Shown here one piece after another: positions 6,492 to 14,003 of a stretch of 20,318 bases of DNA. The notes under the pieces are model-generated. The model did not search any database. It was given only the letters and a program-made list of their open reading frames with translations, and was not told the DNA's origin. Position numbers and translations under genes: made by a program. Within the stretch, counting starts at the first letter, position 1. Every line of letters begins with the position of its first letter. Source of the DNA: Paraktedonobacter sp035294465 (GTDB lineage Bacteria; Chloroflexota; Ktedonobacteria; Ktedonobacterales; Ktedonobacteraceae). Location: positions 1 through 20,318 of the forward strand of contig DATGKW010000001.1 in NCBI GenBank assembly GCA_035294465.1, written 5' to 3'.

Positions 6492-8028
6492 GCTCCTGTC
6501 CTCTTTTCAAATCAGACGCGTTTTCCGGCGGTAGTACCGCCGGAAAACAGATGGTTACGGTGGTACCCTGTCCAGGTGTGCTGCTGATTGTGATGGTCCC
6601 GCCCTGAGCCTTGATCAGTTCTTTGGCAATAGCGAGGCCCAGGCCGCTACCACCGGCCTGCTGAGAGGGGCGGCTACGCGATGGGTCAGCTCGGTAGAAG
6701 CGGTCAAATACATATGGAAGGGCTTCGGGGGCAATGCCCTGGCCGGTATCGCTAACTGCTAGCGTCACTCTCTTCTGCCGGTCGCTACCGGCCCGCAGTT
6801 CGACACGCCCGCCTGGTGGAGTAAACTTCAACGCATTATCAACAAGGTTGAGTAAGACCTGCTGAAGTCTATCTCTGTCCACACAGACAGAAGGAATACC
6901 CGGTTCGATGGTGCAGCACAGATTTTGCCCGTGTGCCAGGTACTCTGCTTGCTCGTATACGATGGACAGGACTGTTTCCACGTCTATAACTTCTTTACGC
7001 AGCGCCAGTTTCCCCTCATCCAGGCGTGTCAGGGCCAGGAGATCCTCGACCATGCGGTGCATGCGCTGCACTTCAGCATACATTCCGCGTGTCAGCCGAT
7101 GGGACGCCTCTATATTGCCCCGGTCGGCTCCGAGAAGCAGCATTTCCAGGCTACCACTCAAAGCGGTGAGAGGCGTGCGCAATTCGTGCGATACGTCCGC
7201 CACAAAGCGCTTCTGGCGTTGGAAAGCTACTTCAAGCTGCGCGACCATGCGATTGAATGAGCGAGCCAGGCGTCCGATTTCATCGTCAATCGGCGGAGAA
7301 TCAATCCGCATGGAAAGCTCGCCCTGCGCAATGCGCCGGCTGGTCCGTTCAATCTCAACCAGAGGGCGTAGCGCCACGCTGACCAACGGGAAAATCAAGA
7401 TGATCGCTAGTACAACCGTCCCGATGATACCGAAAAATACGGCCTGGTGGAAGGGCGTCAGAAAGTCATCAACTGGCGTGGTAGGAGTACTAATCTGGAG
7501 AATCCCTACCGTGTGCAGATTGTTGACCAGTGGAATAAATACCACAAACTGGCGCCCTCCCGTAGCGCTTCTGGCGATCACATAGGGATTCGTTGTTTGG
7601 ATAACCTGGAGCACAAGGGCCGGAGCGACGGTCGGAGAAAGGTTATAAGGACCGGATAAAAATGTCCCGCCGGTTGGAGAAAGAATAGCTGCATAGGTAT
7701 TGGTATCGGGACTGACAAGTGCGTGGAGAAGAGAATTGGCTGCTGGCGCGAAGCCCGGTGGGGGCGGGCCGGGCGGATAGAAATGATATACGGCACTAAA
7801 TGGGCGATTCTGGGGCCGGAAATCTTTTATGACACCTTTCACTGCTACGCGGGCTTCATTTTGCAGTACGCTCACCTCGTTTGTCACAAGTACCTGCTGG
7901 GCAATGGCAGAGACAATCAGGCCCAGAGCGCCCAATAACACGGTGAGTAAGCCCAGAGAGAGTAACGCCAGGCGCCAGCGAAGCGGAATACGCTGCATAA
8001 AACTCAGGAACGGTCTTTTCTGCCGCAT
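6445..8028 (-). CDS. Membrane sensor histidine kinase (HAMP-HisKA-HATPase)
   Basis: This 527-residue kinase has TM1 (~17-44), an extracytoplasmic sensor region (~45-195) with a proline-rich patch (YPPGPPPPGFAP), TM2 (~196-217), HAMP (~215-268), and HisKA with the phospho-acceptor H281 in DVSHELRTPL. The HATPase domain follows, with the N box (LLNLVDNALKF), D427 in SDTGQGI and GGSGLGLAIAKEL. It starts 9 nt after the stop of the response-regulator gene, so the two are co-transcribed, regulator first. After the normal end of the ATPase domain (~497) a charged ~30-residue tail is encoded, partly opposite the 3' end of the CHAP gene. The signal it senses cannot be told from sequence. Confidence 0.95.
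   Translation of the reverse strand: MRQKRPFLSFMQRIPLRWRLALLSLGLLTVLLGALGLIVSAIAQQVLVTNEVSVLQNEARVAVKGVIKDFRPQNRPFSAVYHFYPPGPPPPGFAPAANSLLHALVSPDTNTYAAILSPTGGTFLSGPYNLSPTVAPALVLQVIQTTNPYVIARSATGGRQFVVFIPLVNNLHTVGILQISTPTTPVDDFLTPFHQAVFFGIIGTVVLAIILIFPLVSVALRPLVEIERTSRRIAQGELSMRIDSPPIDDEIGRLARSFNRMVAQLEVAFQRQKRFVADVSHELRTPLTALSGSLEMLLLGADRGNIEASHRLTRGMYAEVQRMHRMVEDLLALTRLDEGKLALRKEVIDVETVLSIVYEQAEYLAHGQNLCCTIEPGIPSVCVDRDRLQQVLLNLVDNALKFTPPGGRVELRAGSDRQKRVTLAVSDTGQGIAPEALPYVFDRFYRADPSRSRPSQQAGGSGLGLAIAKELIKAQGGTITISSTPGQGTTVTICFPAVLPPENASDLKRGQELSSRGARRNRLPAQE
6520..6548. repeat. Perfect 13-bp inverted repeat in the convergent CHAP/kinase 3' region
   Basis: GTTTTCCGGCGGT (6520-6532) and ACCGCCGGAAAAC (6536-6548) are exact reverse complements with a 3-nt loop. 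It lies 28 nt after the CHAP stop and inside the kinase coding sequence, where it encodes FPAVLPPEN. RNA from either strand would form a very stable hairpin. No T-run follows on the plus strand, so any terminator role for the CHAP transcript is uncertain. Confidence 0.6.
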
Positions 8029-8037
8029 GGTTTGACG

Positions 8038-8745
8038 TTACCCCCGCAATGTATAACCCACTCCTCGAATAGTTTGCAGAAGCCTGGGCGGATTATCGCC
8101 CAGTTTTTCGCGTAAATGGCGTATATAGACTTCGACGATATTATCATCTCCCATGTAGTCATATCCCCAGATGCGAGATAAAATCACGTCGCGCGAGAGA
8201 ACCTGCTTGGGATGCATCAGAAAGAGCTCGAGAAGATTAAATTCGCGCGGGGTCAGGTCAACCGGCTTATCTTGAAGTGTTACCTGATGCGTGTCGCGAT
8301 CCAGGATAATATCTTGGAAGGTGAGAATATCGGCAAGATTGTTGCCATGCCGCCGCAAGACTGCTCGTGTGCGTGCTATCAACTCGCGGAAGGCGAATGG
8401 TTTCGTCAGGTAATCATCAGCTCCCAGATCCAACCCATTGACGCGGTCGTCAACCTCATCCTTCGCGGTCAGCATAATAATGGGTACATCCTGGCCCCGG
8501 CGCACCTGACGTGTGACCTCCCACCCGTCATAACCAGGCAGCATGATATCAAGAATGATGATATCCGGCTGGCGCTCAGCTACCATATGTATAGCATCCG
8601 GGCCATTCGTGGCGATACATACCTCGAAACCTTCGTAGGCAAAACCCATCTGCAAAAAGTCGATGATTTGTGGCTCATCGTCGACGATCAGCACGCGGGG
8701 GTGTTTATTCTTCTGAGGAGCGATCTCCTTATCGGTTACTAACAT
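8038..8745 (-). CDS. OmpR/PhoB-family response regulator
   Basis: The product has 235 residues. The receiver domain carries the acidic pair D22/D23 (LIVDDEPQ), phospho-acceptor D66 in IIILDIMLPGYDG, T93 in MLTAKDEVDD and K115 in DDYLTKPF. A winged-helix DNA-binding domain (~140-235) ends with VYIRHLREKLG and TIRGVGYTLRG. It is the first gene of a two-gene operon with the histidine kinase 9 nt downstream. The ATG at 8745 is preceded by a poorly spaced AAAGGA; no nearer alternative fits, because LIVDDE must be retained. Direct repeats in its promoter region (8857-8872) suggest possible autoregulation. It is also a candidate for binding the 11-bp-phased TTYAGC repeats at 2822 and 8916, but nothing proves either link. 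Confidence 0.95.
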   Translation of the reverse strand: MLVTDKEIAPQKNKHPRVLIVDDEPQIIDFLQMGFAYEGFEVCIATNGPDAIHMVAERQPDIIILDIMLPGYDGWEVTRQVRRGQDVPIIMLTAKDEVDDRVNGLDLGADDYLTKPFAFRELIARTRAVLRRHGNNLADILTFQDIILDRDTHQVTLQDKPVDLTPREFNLLELFLMHPKQVLSRDVILSRIWGYDYMGDDNIVEVYIRHLREKLGDNPPRLLQTIRGVGYTLRG

Positions 8746-8819
8746 TGCCGGTAGATATTCCTTTGTAGTGAACGATACAGCAAAGATGCAACAAAATAGC
8801 GCTTTAAAGTACTGATTCG

Positions 8820-8872
8820 AGTATAGGATTGCGTAGTCAAGAAAGTCTCACAGAAATGTAAAGAATTTGTAA
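8820..8872 (-). promoter_or_regulatory. Putative promoter of the two-component operon with 11-bp-phased TTACA repeats
   Basis: On the minus strand TTACA (8872-8868) and TTACA (8861-8857) are direct repeats one helical turn apart. They lie about 31 bp upstream of a -10-like TATACT (8825-8820). No good -35 is present, consistent with activation by a bound regulator. OmpR-family proteins bind such tandem half-sites, so autoregulation is plausible. The predicted leader to the ATG at 8745 is about 68 nt. Confidence 0.3.
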
Positions 8873-8914
8873 GCCCCACATGAGGGGTCGCTTGCGGAAC
8901 CCTGTCAAAAGTCG

Positions 8915-8932
8915 ATTCAGCAAATTTTCAGC
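8915..8932 (+). promoter_or_regulatory. Second copy of the TTCAGC-N5-TTCAGC element, upstream of the acyl-CoA ligase
   Basis: This 18-bp segment matches 2821-2838 at 17 of 18 positions. It carries two TTCAGC units at 8916 and 8927, 11 bp apart, and lies 71 nt before the ligase start codon. Flanking bases do not match between the two sites, which points to a binding site rather than a longer duplicated element. No clear -10/-35 pair is visible between it and the gene. Confidence 0.4.
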
Positions 8933-9003
8933 CGGGCAATGCCGATTTTTCAACGGAGCGTGGCAAGATGAAGTCGAAGAAGCTCTAGGGAGGGATATAC
9001 CTG

Positions 9004-10575
9004 ATGGTTTTGACACAGGAGCATGTTCGACAAATTCAGCGCGTGGAACAGGGCTTACTCTATCGCAGCCTGCTGCGCTGGGTAAAGCTTCAACCAGATG
9101 CTCCGGCTATCGTAGAAGCAGAAACTGGGCGCCAGTTGAGCTATCTGCAAATACTGGCTGCCGTTCAAGCAGTTCGGCGCTGGCTTGGAGATAATCCTCG
9201 TCGTCTCATACTGGCGATGCCTGCTGGAATTGTCAACGCAACGTTGTGGTTGAGCGCCCTGAGTGGTGGTCATCACCTGCTGCCCATCTCTCCGACCGCA
9301 ACCGCTGAGGAAAAAGCCGCTGCTGCTCGCCGACATCGGCCGGATGTGCTGATTGTCGAGCATGAGGAAGATGCTCGCGGCTTTGGCTCGCCCGGAGCCA
9401 CGATTCTGACGCAGCAGCTATGCGAAATGTTGATCGAGCAAGCGCCGCTCGCGCCTCTGCCTGGACCGCGTGAGGGATACGTCTATCTGACTACTTCGGG
9501 CAGCACCGGTGAACCAAAATGCGTTGTGCTGGCCGAGCGCCAGATTACATGGACAGCCGAACAAGTGTGCCGCAGTCACAGTCTTACACCCCGTGACCGG
9601 GGTTTGAGCGTTTTACCTTTTTTCCATGTCAACGCACCAGTAGTCAGCCTTTGCTCCTCACTGCTGGCTGGAAGTACGATAGTCATCGCCCAGCGTTTTA
9701 GCAAGCAGCAGTTCTGGTCGTGGATCGAGCGATACCACATTACCTGGGCAAGCGCCGTTCCTACCATTATCGCGATTCTACTTGAAACAGAGAAGCCAGC
9801 CTTTCTCCCCGGCCAACTGCGCTTCGTGCGTACAGGTTCAGCTTCCTTGCCGCCCGCGAATCTGCGCGCGTTCGAGGAGCGTTTCGGTATCCCGATCATC
9901 GAGACATATGGGCTCTCTGAGGCGGCCAGTCAGGTTGTCGCCAATCCTCTCCCTCCTGGCCTGCGTAAGCCAGGTTCGGCAGGGCTACCGACAGGCGTAT
10001 CGCTGCGCATCTGTTTTCCCCAGACCTCTGAAGGAGACCGGGTTCTGCGCGATGTCGAGCCAGGTGAAACCGGAGAAATCTGTATCGCTGGTCCTGCTGT
10101 GATCCAGAGTTATCAGAATAATGAGGGGCAAAACGCTTTTCAACAAGGCTGGTTTCGCACTGGAGATCTGGGTTATTTGGATGAGGATGGGTATCTCTTC
10201 ATCAGAGGACGCATGCGTGAGGTGATTAACCGGGGAGGAGAGAACATCGCACCCCGCGAAGTCGAGGAGGCTATCCAGATTCATCCGGCAGTGCGTGAAG
10301 CTGCTGTTGTGGGCCGCCCAGACCCGATTTATGGCGAACAACCTGTGGCATATCTGACCATTCGCGGCAGTTGGAACGCAGGTCTCGCCGCGCAAATACG
10401 TGCCCATCTTACCCGGCTTCTCAGCCCACCGAAGGTGCCTGTCGATCTGATCGTGTTGGATGAGTTGCCAAGAAATGCCACCGGCAAACTTGACCGGCGC
10501 CTGCTGCGCGCGCGTGAACAGGCGCGTGCCACGCAGGAAGGTCCCCAGGCAAATAACAGACTTTCTTCGTCTTAA
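9004..10575 (+). CDS. AMP-forming acyl-CoA ligase, resembling oxalate-CoA ligases
   Basis: This 523-residue member of the ANL adenylating superfamily activates a carboxylate with ATP and couples it to CoA. The P-loop is LTTSGSTGEPK (162-172). Further core motifs are ETYGLSEAA, GWFRTGDLGYLDEDGYLFIR and REVINRGGENIAPREVEEAI, and the catalytic C-terminal lysine is K495 in PRNATGKLDRR. The stretch NPLPPGLRKPGSAGLPTGV resembles the Pcs60/AAE3 oxalate-CoA ligase group as I recall it, so a short dicarboxylate is one guess; a fatty or aryl acid remains possible. GGGAGGGA lies about 9 nt before the ATG at 9004. It stands alone: formyl-CoA transferase or oxalyl-CoA decarboxylase genes are not next to it, and a terminator follows directly. 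Confidence 0.8.
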   Translation: MVLTQEHVRQIQRVEQGLLYRSLLRWVKLQPDAPAIVEAETGRQLSYLQILAAVQAVRRWLGDNPRRLILAMPAGIVNATLWLSALSGGHHLLPISPTATAEEKAAAARRHRPDVLIVEHEEDARGFGSPGATILTQQLCEMLIEQAPLAPLPGPREGYVYLTTSGSTGEPKCVVLAERQITWTAEQVCRSHSLTPRDRGLSVLPFFHVNAPVVSLCSSLLAGSTIVIAQRFSKQQFWSWIERYHITWASAVPTIIAILLETEKPAFLPGQLRFVRTGSASLPPANLRAFEERFGIPIIETYGLSEAASQVVANPLPPGLRKPGSAGLPTGVSLRICFPQTSEGDRVLRDVEPGETGEICIAGPAVIQSYQNNEGQNAFQQGWFRTGDLGYLDEDGYLFIRGRMREVINRGGENIAPREVEEAIQIHPAVREAAVVGRPDPIYGEQPVAYLTIRGSWNAGLAAQIRAHLTRLLSPPKVPVDLIVLDELPRNATGKLDRRLLRAREQARATQEGPQANNRLSSS

Positions 10576-10591
10576 TTAGTCTTCTTCCTAT

Positions 10592-10633
10592 CTGCCAGGG
10601 AAGATGTCATCAGATGCTTTCCTGGCAGTTTTT
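10592..10633 (+). terminator. Intrinsic terminator after the acyl-CoA ligase gene
   Basis: CTGCCAGGGAAG (10592-10603) pairs with CTTTCCTGGCAG (10617-10628) in a 12-bp stem with one G-U pair and a 13-nt loop, followed at once by TTTTT (10629-10633). The stem starts 16 nt after the ligase stop codon. Confidence 0.8.
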
Positions 10634-10656
10634 AGCGCAGAGAACAGGAAAATATT

Positions 10657-11880
10657 TTGGCACAGAAACAGGTGGAAATTCCATTAAACGTAGCACAAAG
10701 CGGTACAGCTCCGGTAGCAATAGCGCGGGCACAGCGACCTCACATTTATGAGCTAGACCCGCTCCGCATATGTACTGCCCTCGGCGTCGTTGCGGTTCAT
10801 GTACTGTTTTTTACGGCTTCGCTCAATGCCACGTCGCTGGGCAATACCATCCAGAACGCGGTGGTGGTGGCCTTCCACTTTACACGCGAAGTGTTTATTT
10901 TTGTCACCGCCTTCGCGCTGGTCTATGTCTACAGCGGCAAAGGTATCTCTCCCCTCGCATTTTGGAAGAAACGCGCTGTAGGTGTCGTGCTGCCATACGT
11001 GATCTGGAGCGTGGTCTATGTGTTGGTGAACGATGGGTTCTCCTCGCCCGGTGCTTTTCTCAGTACAGCCGGACTTGATATTCTCACAGGCAACGCCTCG
11101 TATCAGTTGTATTATATTCTGCTCACTGTACAATTTTATCTGTTTTTCCCCCTCTTTTTGCCTTTTATCCATTTCTGTGCGCGTCGTCCCTGGATCACTC
11201 TGGGAATCAGCTTTGTGCTCCAGGTGTTGTTCTTCTATATAGATTTCCATACCATCCAGACTAGCTCCTCGCTCTTGTGGCAAGGCGTCGCGTATTATCA
11301 GGACCGCTTCTTTCTGACCTATCAGTTCTATTTCATCCTGGGCGGTCTGACTGCGCTCTATTTTCACCAGGTGCGAGCGTTTGTGCTGCGTCACGGGCGG
11401 CTGATCACGTGCATGTTTCTGCTCTCCCTGGCTGGACTGTGGTTGCATTTCGCACTCCAGGTAGGAATTTATAGGGAATCAGTAGCATACGCCAGTTCCG
11501 TTCTCCAGCCGATCATGGTATTCTATAGCTTGACAACTATATTCTTCGGATTTTGGCTGGCCTGCCGCTGGGCCAGAAGGAAGGATGTTGCCGGGCTTCC
11601 GCGCGGCTATCGCTTCTGGCAAATGCTTTCAGACGCCTCGTTTGGTGTCTATCTCATTCACGCGCTGATTCTGACATTCTTGCTGCAGCGCCTGGTACCA
11701 CAGCTGCCCGCAACGTGGTTTGTCGCTGTGCGTGTCTTTCTGGTCTGGTTTTTAACGGCGGCAGGCGCAACCACCATCAGTGTACTGCTGATCAATATTC
11801 CGTTTGTGAGTCGCCTGGTTGGTCGCAGTGGGCCTGCGCGACAGAAACGCAGCAAATCGGTCGGCCAGCCGATCAAATAG
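10657..11880 (+). CDS. Acyltransferase-3 family integral membrane protein
   Basis: The 407-residue product has about ten hydrophobic helices and the N-terminal signature of acyltransferase family 3 (OafA-like): ELDPLRICTALGVVAVHVLF, with R37 and the proposed catalytic H48. These proteins move acyl groups, often acetyl, onto cell-surface sugars, glycolipids or antibiotics. The start is inferred to be a TTG at 10657, with AGGAAAA 6 nt upstream; there is no in-frame ATG early enough. It ends in a basic tail (SGPARQKRSKS), predicted cytoplasmic. The gene follows the ligase terminator by only 23 bp, so it either has a weak promoter within that stretch or relies on read-through. The esterase gene starts 14 bp after its stop and is probably co-transcribed. 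The acceptor is unknown. Confidence 0.85.
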   Translation: MAQKQVEIPLNVAQSGTAPVAIARAQRPHIYELDPLRICTALGVVAVHVLFFTASLNATSLGNTIQNAVVVAFHFTREVFIFVTAFALVYVYSGKGISPLAFWKKRAVGVVLPYVIWSVVYVLVNDGFSSPGAFLSTAGLDILTGNASYQLYYILLTVQFYLFFPLFLPFIHFCARRPWITLGISFVLQVLFFYIDFHTIQTSSSLLWQGVAYYQDRFFLTYQFYFILGGLTALYFHQVRAFVLRHGRLITCMFLLSLAGLWLHFALQVGIYRESVAYASSVLQPIMVFYSLTTIFFGFWLACRWARRKDVAGLPRGYRFWQMLSDASFGVYLIHALILTFLLQRLVPQLPATWFVAVRVFLVWFLTAAGATTISVLLINIPFVSRLVGRSGPARQKRSKSVGQPIK

Positions 11881-11894
11881 AAATACCAAACAGC

Positions 11895-12899
11895 ATGAAA
11901 AGAATAGTAAAATTGATTCTTGTAACTATAGTGATGGCGTGCGTTTTTGTACTGGCACTGCGCGATGCCTGGGATTATCTGCAAGCTTCAACGCTGCCCA
12001 TTTCGTTTTATGAAGCGCTCACTGCACATCGCCTGGCCAGCACAGTGCTGGAGCCAGATCCCGCGACCAGTCCGACACCTTCGCCAACTTCGACCGCGAA
12101 GCCAGAGCCAGTTGGCACACCAACGGGGATCTCTTTCATGGGATATCAAGCATATACCTACACCAGTCGGGGAAACTCTCTGACCTACTACCTCTATATA
12201 CCTGCAAACTATAATCCCGCAAAGAAATACCCGTTAGTTTTGTTGTTGCACGGCGGTGGCGAGAAAAGCAATCCCCAAAAAACGGCGCTCCAGAATGCTC
12301 AGGTGCTGCTGGGTGATCCCTACGCGGCAGTCTGGAGTGCGGATTACAACGCTCCAGGTAATCCACATATTCAGGAGCACTGGCCCTGCTTTGTGCTTGT
12401 GCCGCAGATGAAGGAGGGGCAGGTCTGGGTCAATATCAATGTCCATCTTGGCTCATATACGCAGCCTGCTCAGCCCAGCATTCCACTTATGCTGACGAAA
12501 GAGATCTTGGATGGCTTACAACGCGAATACAGTGGCATTGATTCTCAGCGTCTCTACATAACCGGCCTTTCCAACGGCGGTGTGGGAACCTGGGATGCCA
12601 TCGAGCGCTGGCCCAATTACTTTGCCGCCGCCGCGCCCATCGCGGGAGCTGGCGATCCTCTCAAAGCATTCGTTTTGAAAAATTTGCCAATCTGGGCTTT
12701 CCACGGCTCCGCTGACCCTACGATTCCGGTCTCCGGCTCGCGTCAGATGATTGCCGCAATTGAGGCCGCAGGTGGTCATCCTAGATACACAGAATTCGCC
12801 GGTCAGGGGCATGGCGTCTGGGGCTTCGTCTATTCTCTGGGTGTCAGCCCGTTGAATGTGACCGGCTTTTATCCCTGGCTGTTCTCCCAGCATAAATAA
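11895..12899 (+). CDS. Membrane-anchored alpha/beta-hydrolase esterase
   Basis: This 334-residue protein has an N-terminal membrane anchor or uncleaved signal (KRIVKLILVTIVMACVFVLA), a Pro/Thr/Ser-rich linker (~53-78), and an extracytoplasmic hydrolase domain of the PHB-depolymerase/feruloyl-esterase type. LLLHGGGE (117-123) supplies the oxyanion hole. The nucleophile is S226 in GLSNGG, with D274 in FHGSADPTIP and H306 in GQGHGVW completing the triad. The ATG at 11895 is chosen because the open frame further upstream overlaps the acyltransferase gene and lacks the signal segment at its N-terminus. The ribosome site is poor, so translational coupling across the 14-bp gap is likely. The pairing with an acyltransferase suggests a role in adding and removing acyl groups outside the cell; this is inference. 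Confidence 0.85.
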   Translation: MKRIVKLILVTIVMACVFVLALRDAWDYLQASTLPISFYEALTAHRLASTVLEPDPATSPTPSPTSTAKPEPVGTPTGISFMGYQAYTYTSRGNSLTYYLYIPANYNPAKKYPLVLLLHGGGEKSNPQKTALQNAQVLLGDPYAAVWSADYNAPGNPHIQEHWPCFVLVPQMKEGQVWVNINVHLGSYTQPAQPSIPLMLTKEILDGLQREYSGIDSQRLYITGLSNGGVGTWDAIERWPNYFAAAAPIAGAGDPLKAFVLKNLPIWAFHGSADPTIPVSGSRQMIAAIEAAGGHPRYTEFAGQGHGVWGFVYSLGVSPLNVTGFYPWLFSQHK

Positions 12900-12926
12900 G
12901 CCAGGTTGAGCTGCTGGCTATTGTTT
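12899..12926 (+). terminator. Weak candidate terminator after the esterase gene
   Basis: AGCCAG (12899-12904) pairs with CTGGCT (12914-12919) around a 9-nt loop, followed by ATTGTTT. The stem is only 6 bp and the T-tract is interrupted, so this is tentative. Confidence 0.3.
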
Positions 12927-13021
12927 ACTCCCAGATGAGCGGACCAACGAGGAATAGATGAATGAAAATGGCCGGCCGGGGATTTTATAGGCAGGCACTC
13001 CTTCCTCTCTTTCCTGGAACG

Positions 13022-13885
13022 TTAAAACGGCAGGTTGATGCTATGCATCGCCAGAATGATGGATAGGCTGCTCAGCAGGTTATTGAGTACATGTAACGAC
13101 ATGCTTGCCCAGGTCGAACCGGTGCGCCAGCGCACAAAGGCCAGAGTGAGGCCGATGATGAAGAGCGGAATGAACGAACCGGGATCGGCGTGCGCGATCG
13201 CAAAAAGCGCGGAGCTGATCAATATTGCCCAGGCTGGGGAGAGCTCGCGCAGCAGGCCGGCAAAGAGAAATCCGCGGAAGTAGATTTCCTCAAAGAACGG
13301 CGCGATAAAAGTCGCGCCCGCCAGCGTGGCATAAGTCGTCAAGGGCGCGTACTGACCATTCTGGAGTACGATCTGGTCGTTGGTTTGCACGTTCAGGTGC
13401 CAGGTGATGATGGCATAGGAGTAGAGCCAGTCAACGCCGAAAATCACTACCATCATACCGACGATCCAGAGCAGCGCGCTCGGCACAGCAAAGCCACGCA
13501 GACCCAAAGCTTTGAATATTGCTCCTTTGCTTACCTCTCCCTCCGCTGTTGTCTCGGCGTTCAGAGCTTTCCTCGCGTAATAGTAAGGCGCAATCAAGAA
13601 TGCACCTTCGAGCAGAAAGGTGAAGACAATCTGCACGATTGCGGCCGTAAGGTCCTCGCTAAACGAGAGCGGCTTATTAAGGGCTTGGTTACCCCCAAGT
13701 GCAATGAGCATCAGGTTAAAAGCGATCCAGGGAACCAGCGTGAAAATGACGCCATAAAAGGTCTGTTGCGTTGTCCAGGGCACCCAGTTGTACATTCCCC
13801 CGGCAGTTTTCGAAGTCCCTGGTACCTCAGGTTTTTGCTCGATCAATTGATTCTCCAATTCGGCATTACAAGTTTTGTCTGACAA
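13022..13885 (-). CDS. CPBP family (CAAX-type) intramembrane metalloprotease
   Basis: This polytopic protein of 287 residues has the three conserved motifs of the CPBP/ABI family in its C-terminal half: E199-E200 with R204 in APFFEEIYFRG, H232 in LFAIAHAD (FxxxH), and H265 with N268/N269 in SLHVLNNL. Relatives cleave prenylated proteins or small membrane peptides, and some protect producers from bacteriocins. About 7-8 hydrophobic helices are visible. The first 30 residues are polar, and a TTG (13885) is the only start that keeps them. No Shine-Dalgarno is seen there; an ATG at residue 31 (13795) has GGGGGA directly adjacent and may be the true start or too close. The gene converges on the esterase gene, and no substrate or bacteriocin gene is adjacent. 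Confidence 0.85.
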   Translation of the reverse strand: MSDKTCNAELENQLIEQKPEVPGTSKTAGGMYNWVPWTTQQTFYGVIFTLVPWIAFNLMLIALGGNQALNKPLSFSEDLTAAIVQIVFTFLLEGAFLIAPYYYARKALNAETTAEGEVSKGAIFKALGLRGFAVPSALLWIVGMMVVIFGVDWLYSYAIITWHLNVQTNDQIVLQNGQYAPLTTYATLAGATFIAPFFEEIYFRGFLFAGLLRELSPAWAILISSALFAIAHADPGSFIPLFIIGLTLAFVRWRTGSTWASMSLHVLNNLLSSLSIILAMHSINLPF

Positions 13886-13924
13886 AGAGTATGAAATCTA
13901 GCAGTAGGAGTAATAAGAGTAATA

Positions 13925-13953
13925 TTGCGCTGTAATTCCGCCTGCGATATGAT
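13925..13953 (+). promoter_or_regulatory. Promoter of the small Cys-rich gene
   Basis: TTGCGC (13925-13930) and TATGAT (13948-13953; 5 of 6 match to TATAAT) are separated by exactly 17 bp, about 50 bp upstream of the start codon. The spacing and position support a real promoter, although the -35 matches only TTG. Confidence 0.5.
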
Positions 13954-14003
13954 ATACTACTGCCAACACCATTGTACCGCAGCAAGTCGCACGTCAGGAA
14001 GGA

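Noticed and set aside
8212..8742. 176-codon plus-strand frame opposite the response regulator
   Set aside because: The minus strand encodes a complete receiver and winged-helix protein; the plus frame is a shadow.
8874..8887. CCCC-ACATGA-GGGG near-palindrome upstream of the ligase
   Set aside because: The arms are short and low-complexity with a central mismatch; nothing links it to a known operator.
10753..11448. 231-codon minus-strand frame opposite the acyltransferase
   Set aside because: The product is highly charged and motif-free, the usual mirror of a hydrophobic membrane protein.
12967..12988. AAAAT-GGCCGGCC-GGGG-ATTTT segment between the esterase and CPBP genes, considered as a bidirectional terminator
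   Set aside because: The GC core has no room for a loop and the flanking pairs are broken by G-G mismatches, so a stable stem is doubtful.
13190..13882. 230-codon plus-strand frame opposite the CPBP protease
   Set aside because: The conserved EExxxR, FxxxH and HxxxN motifs are on the minus strand.
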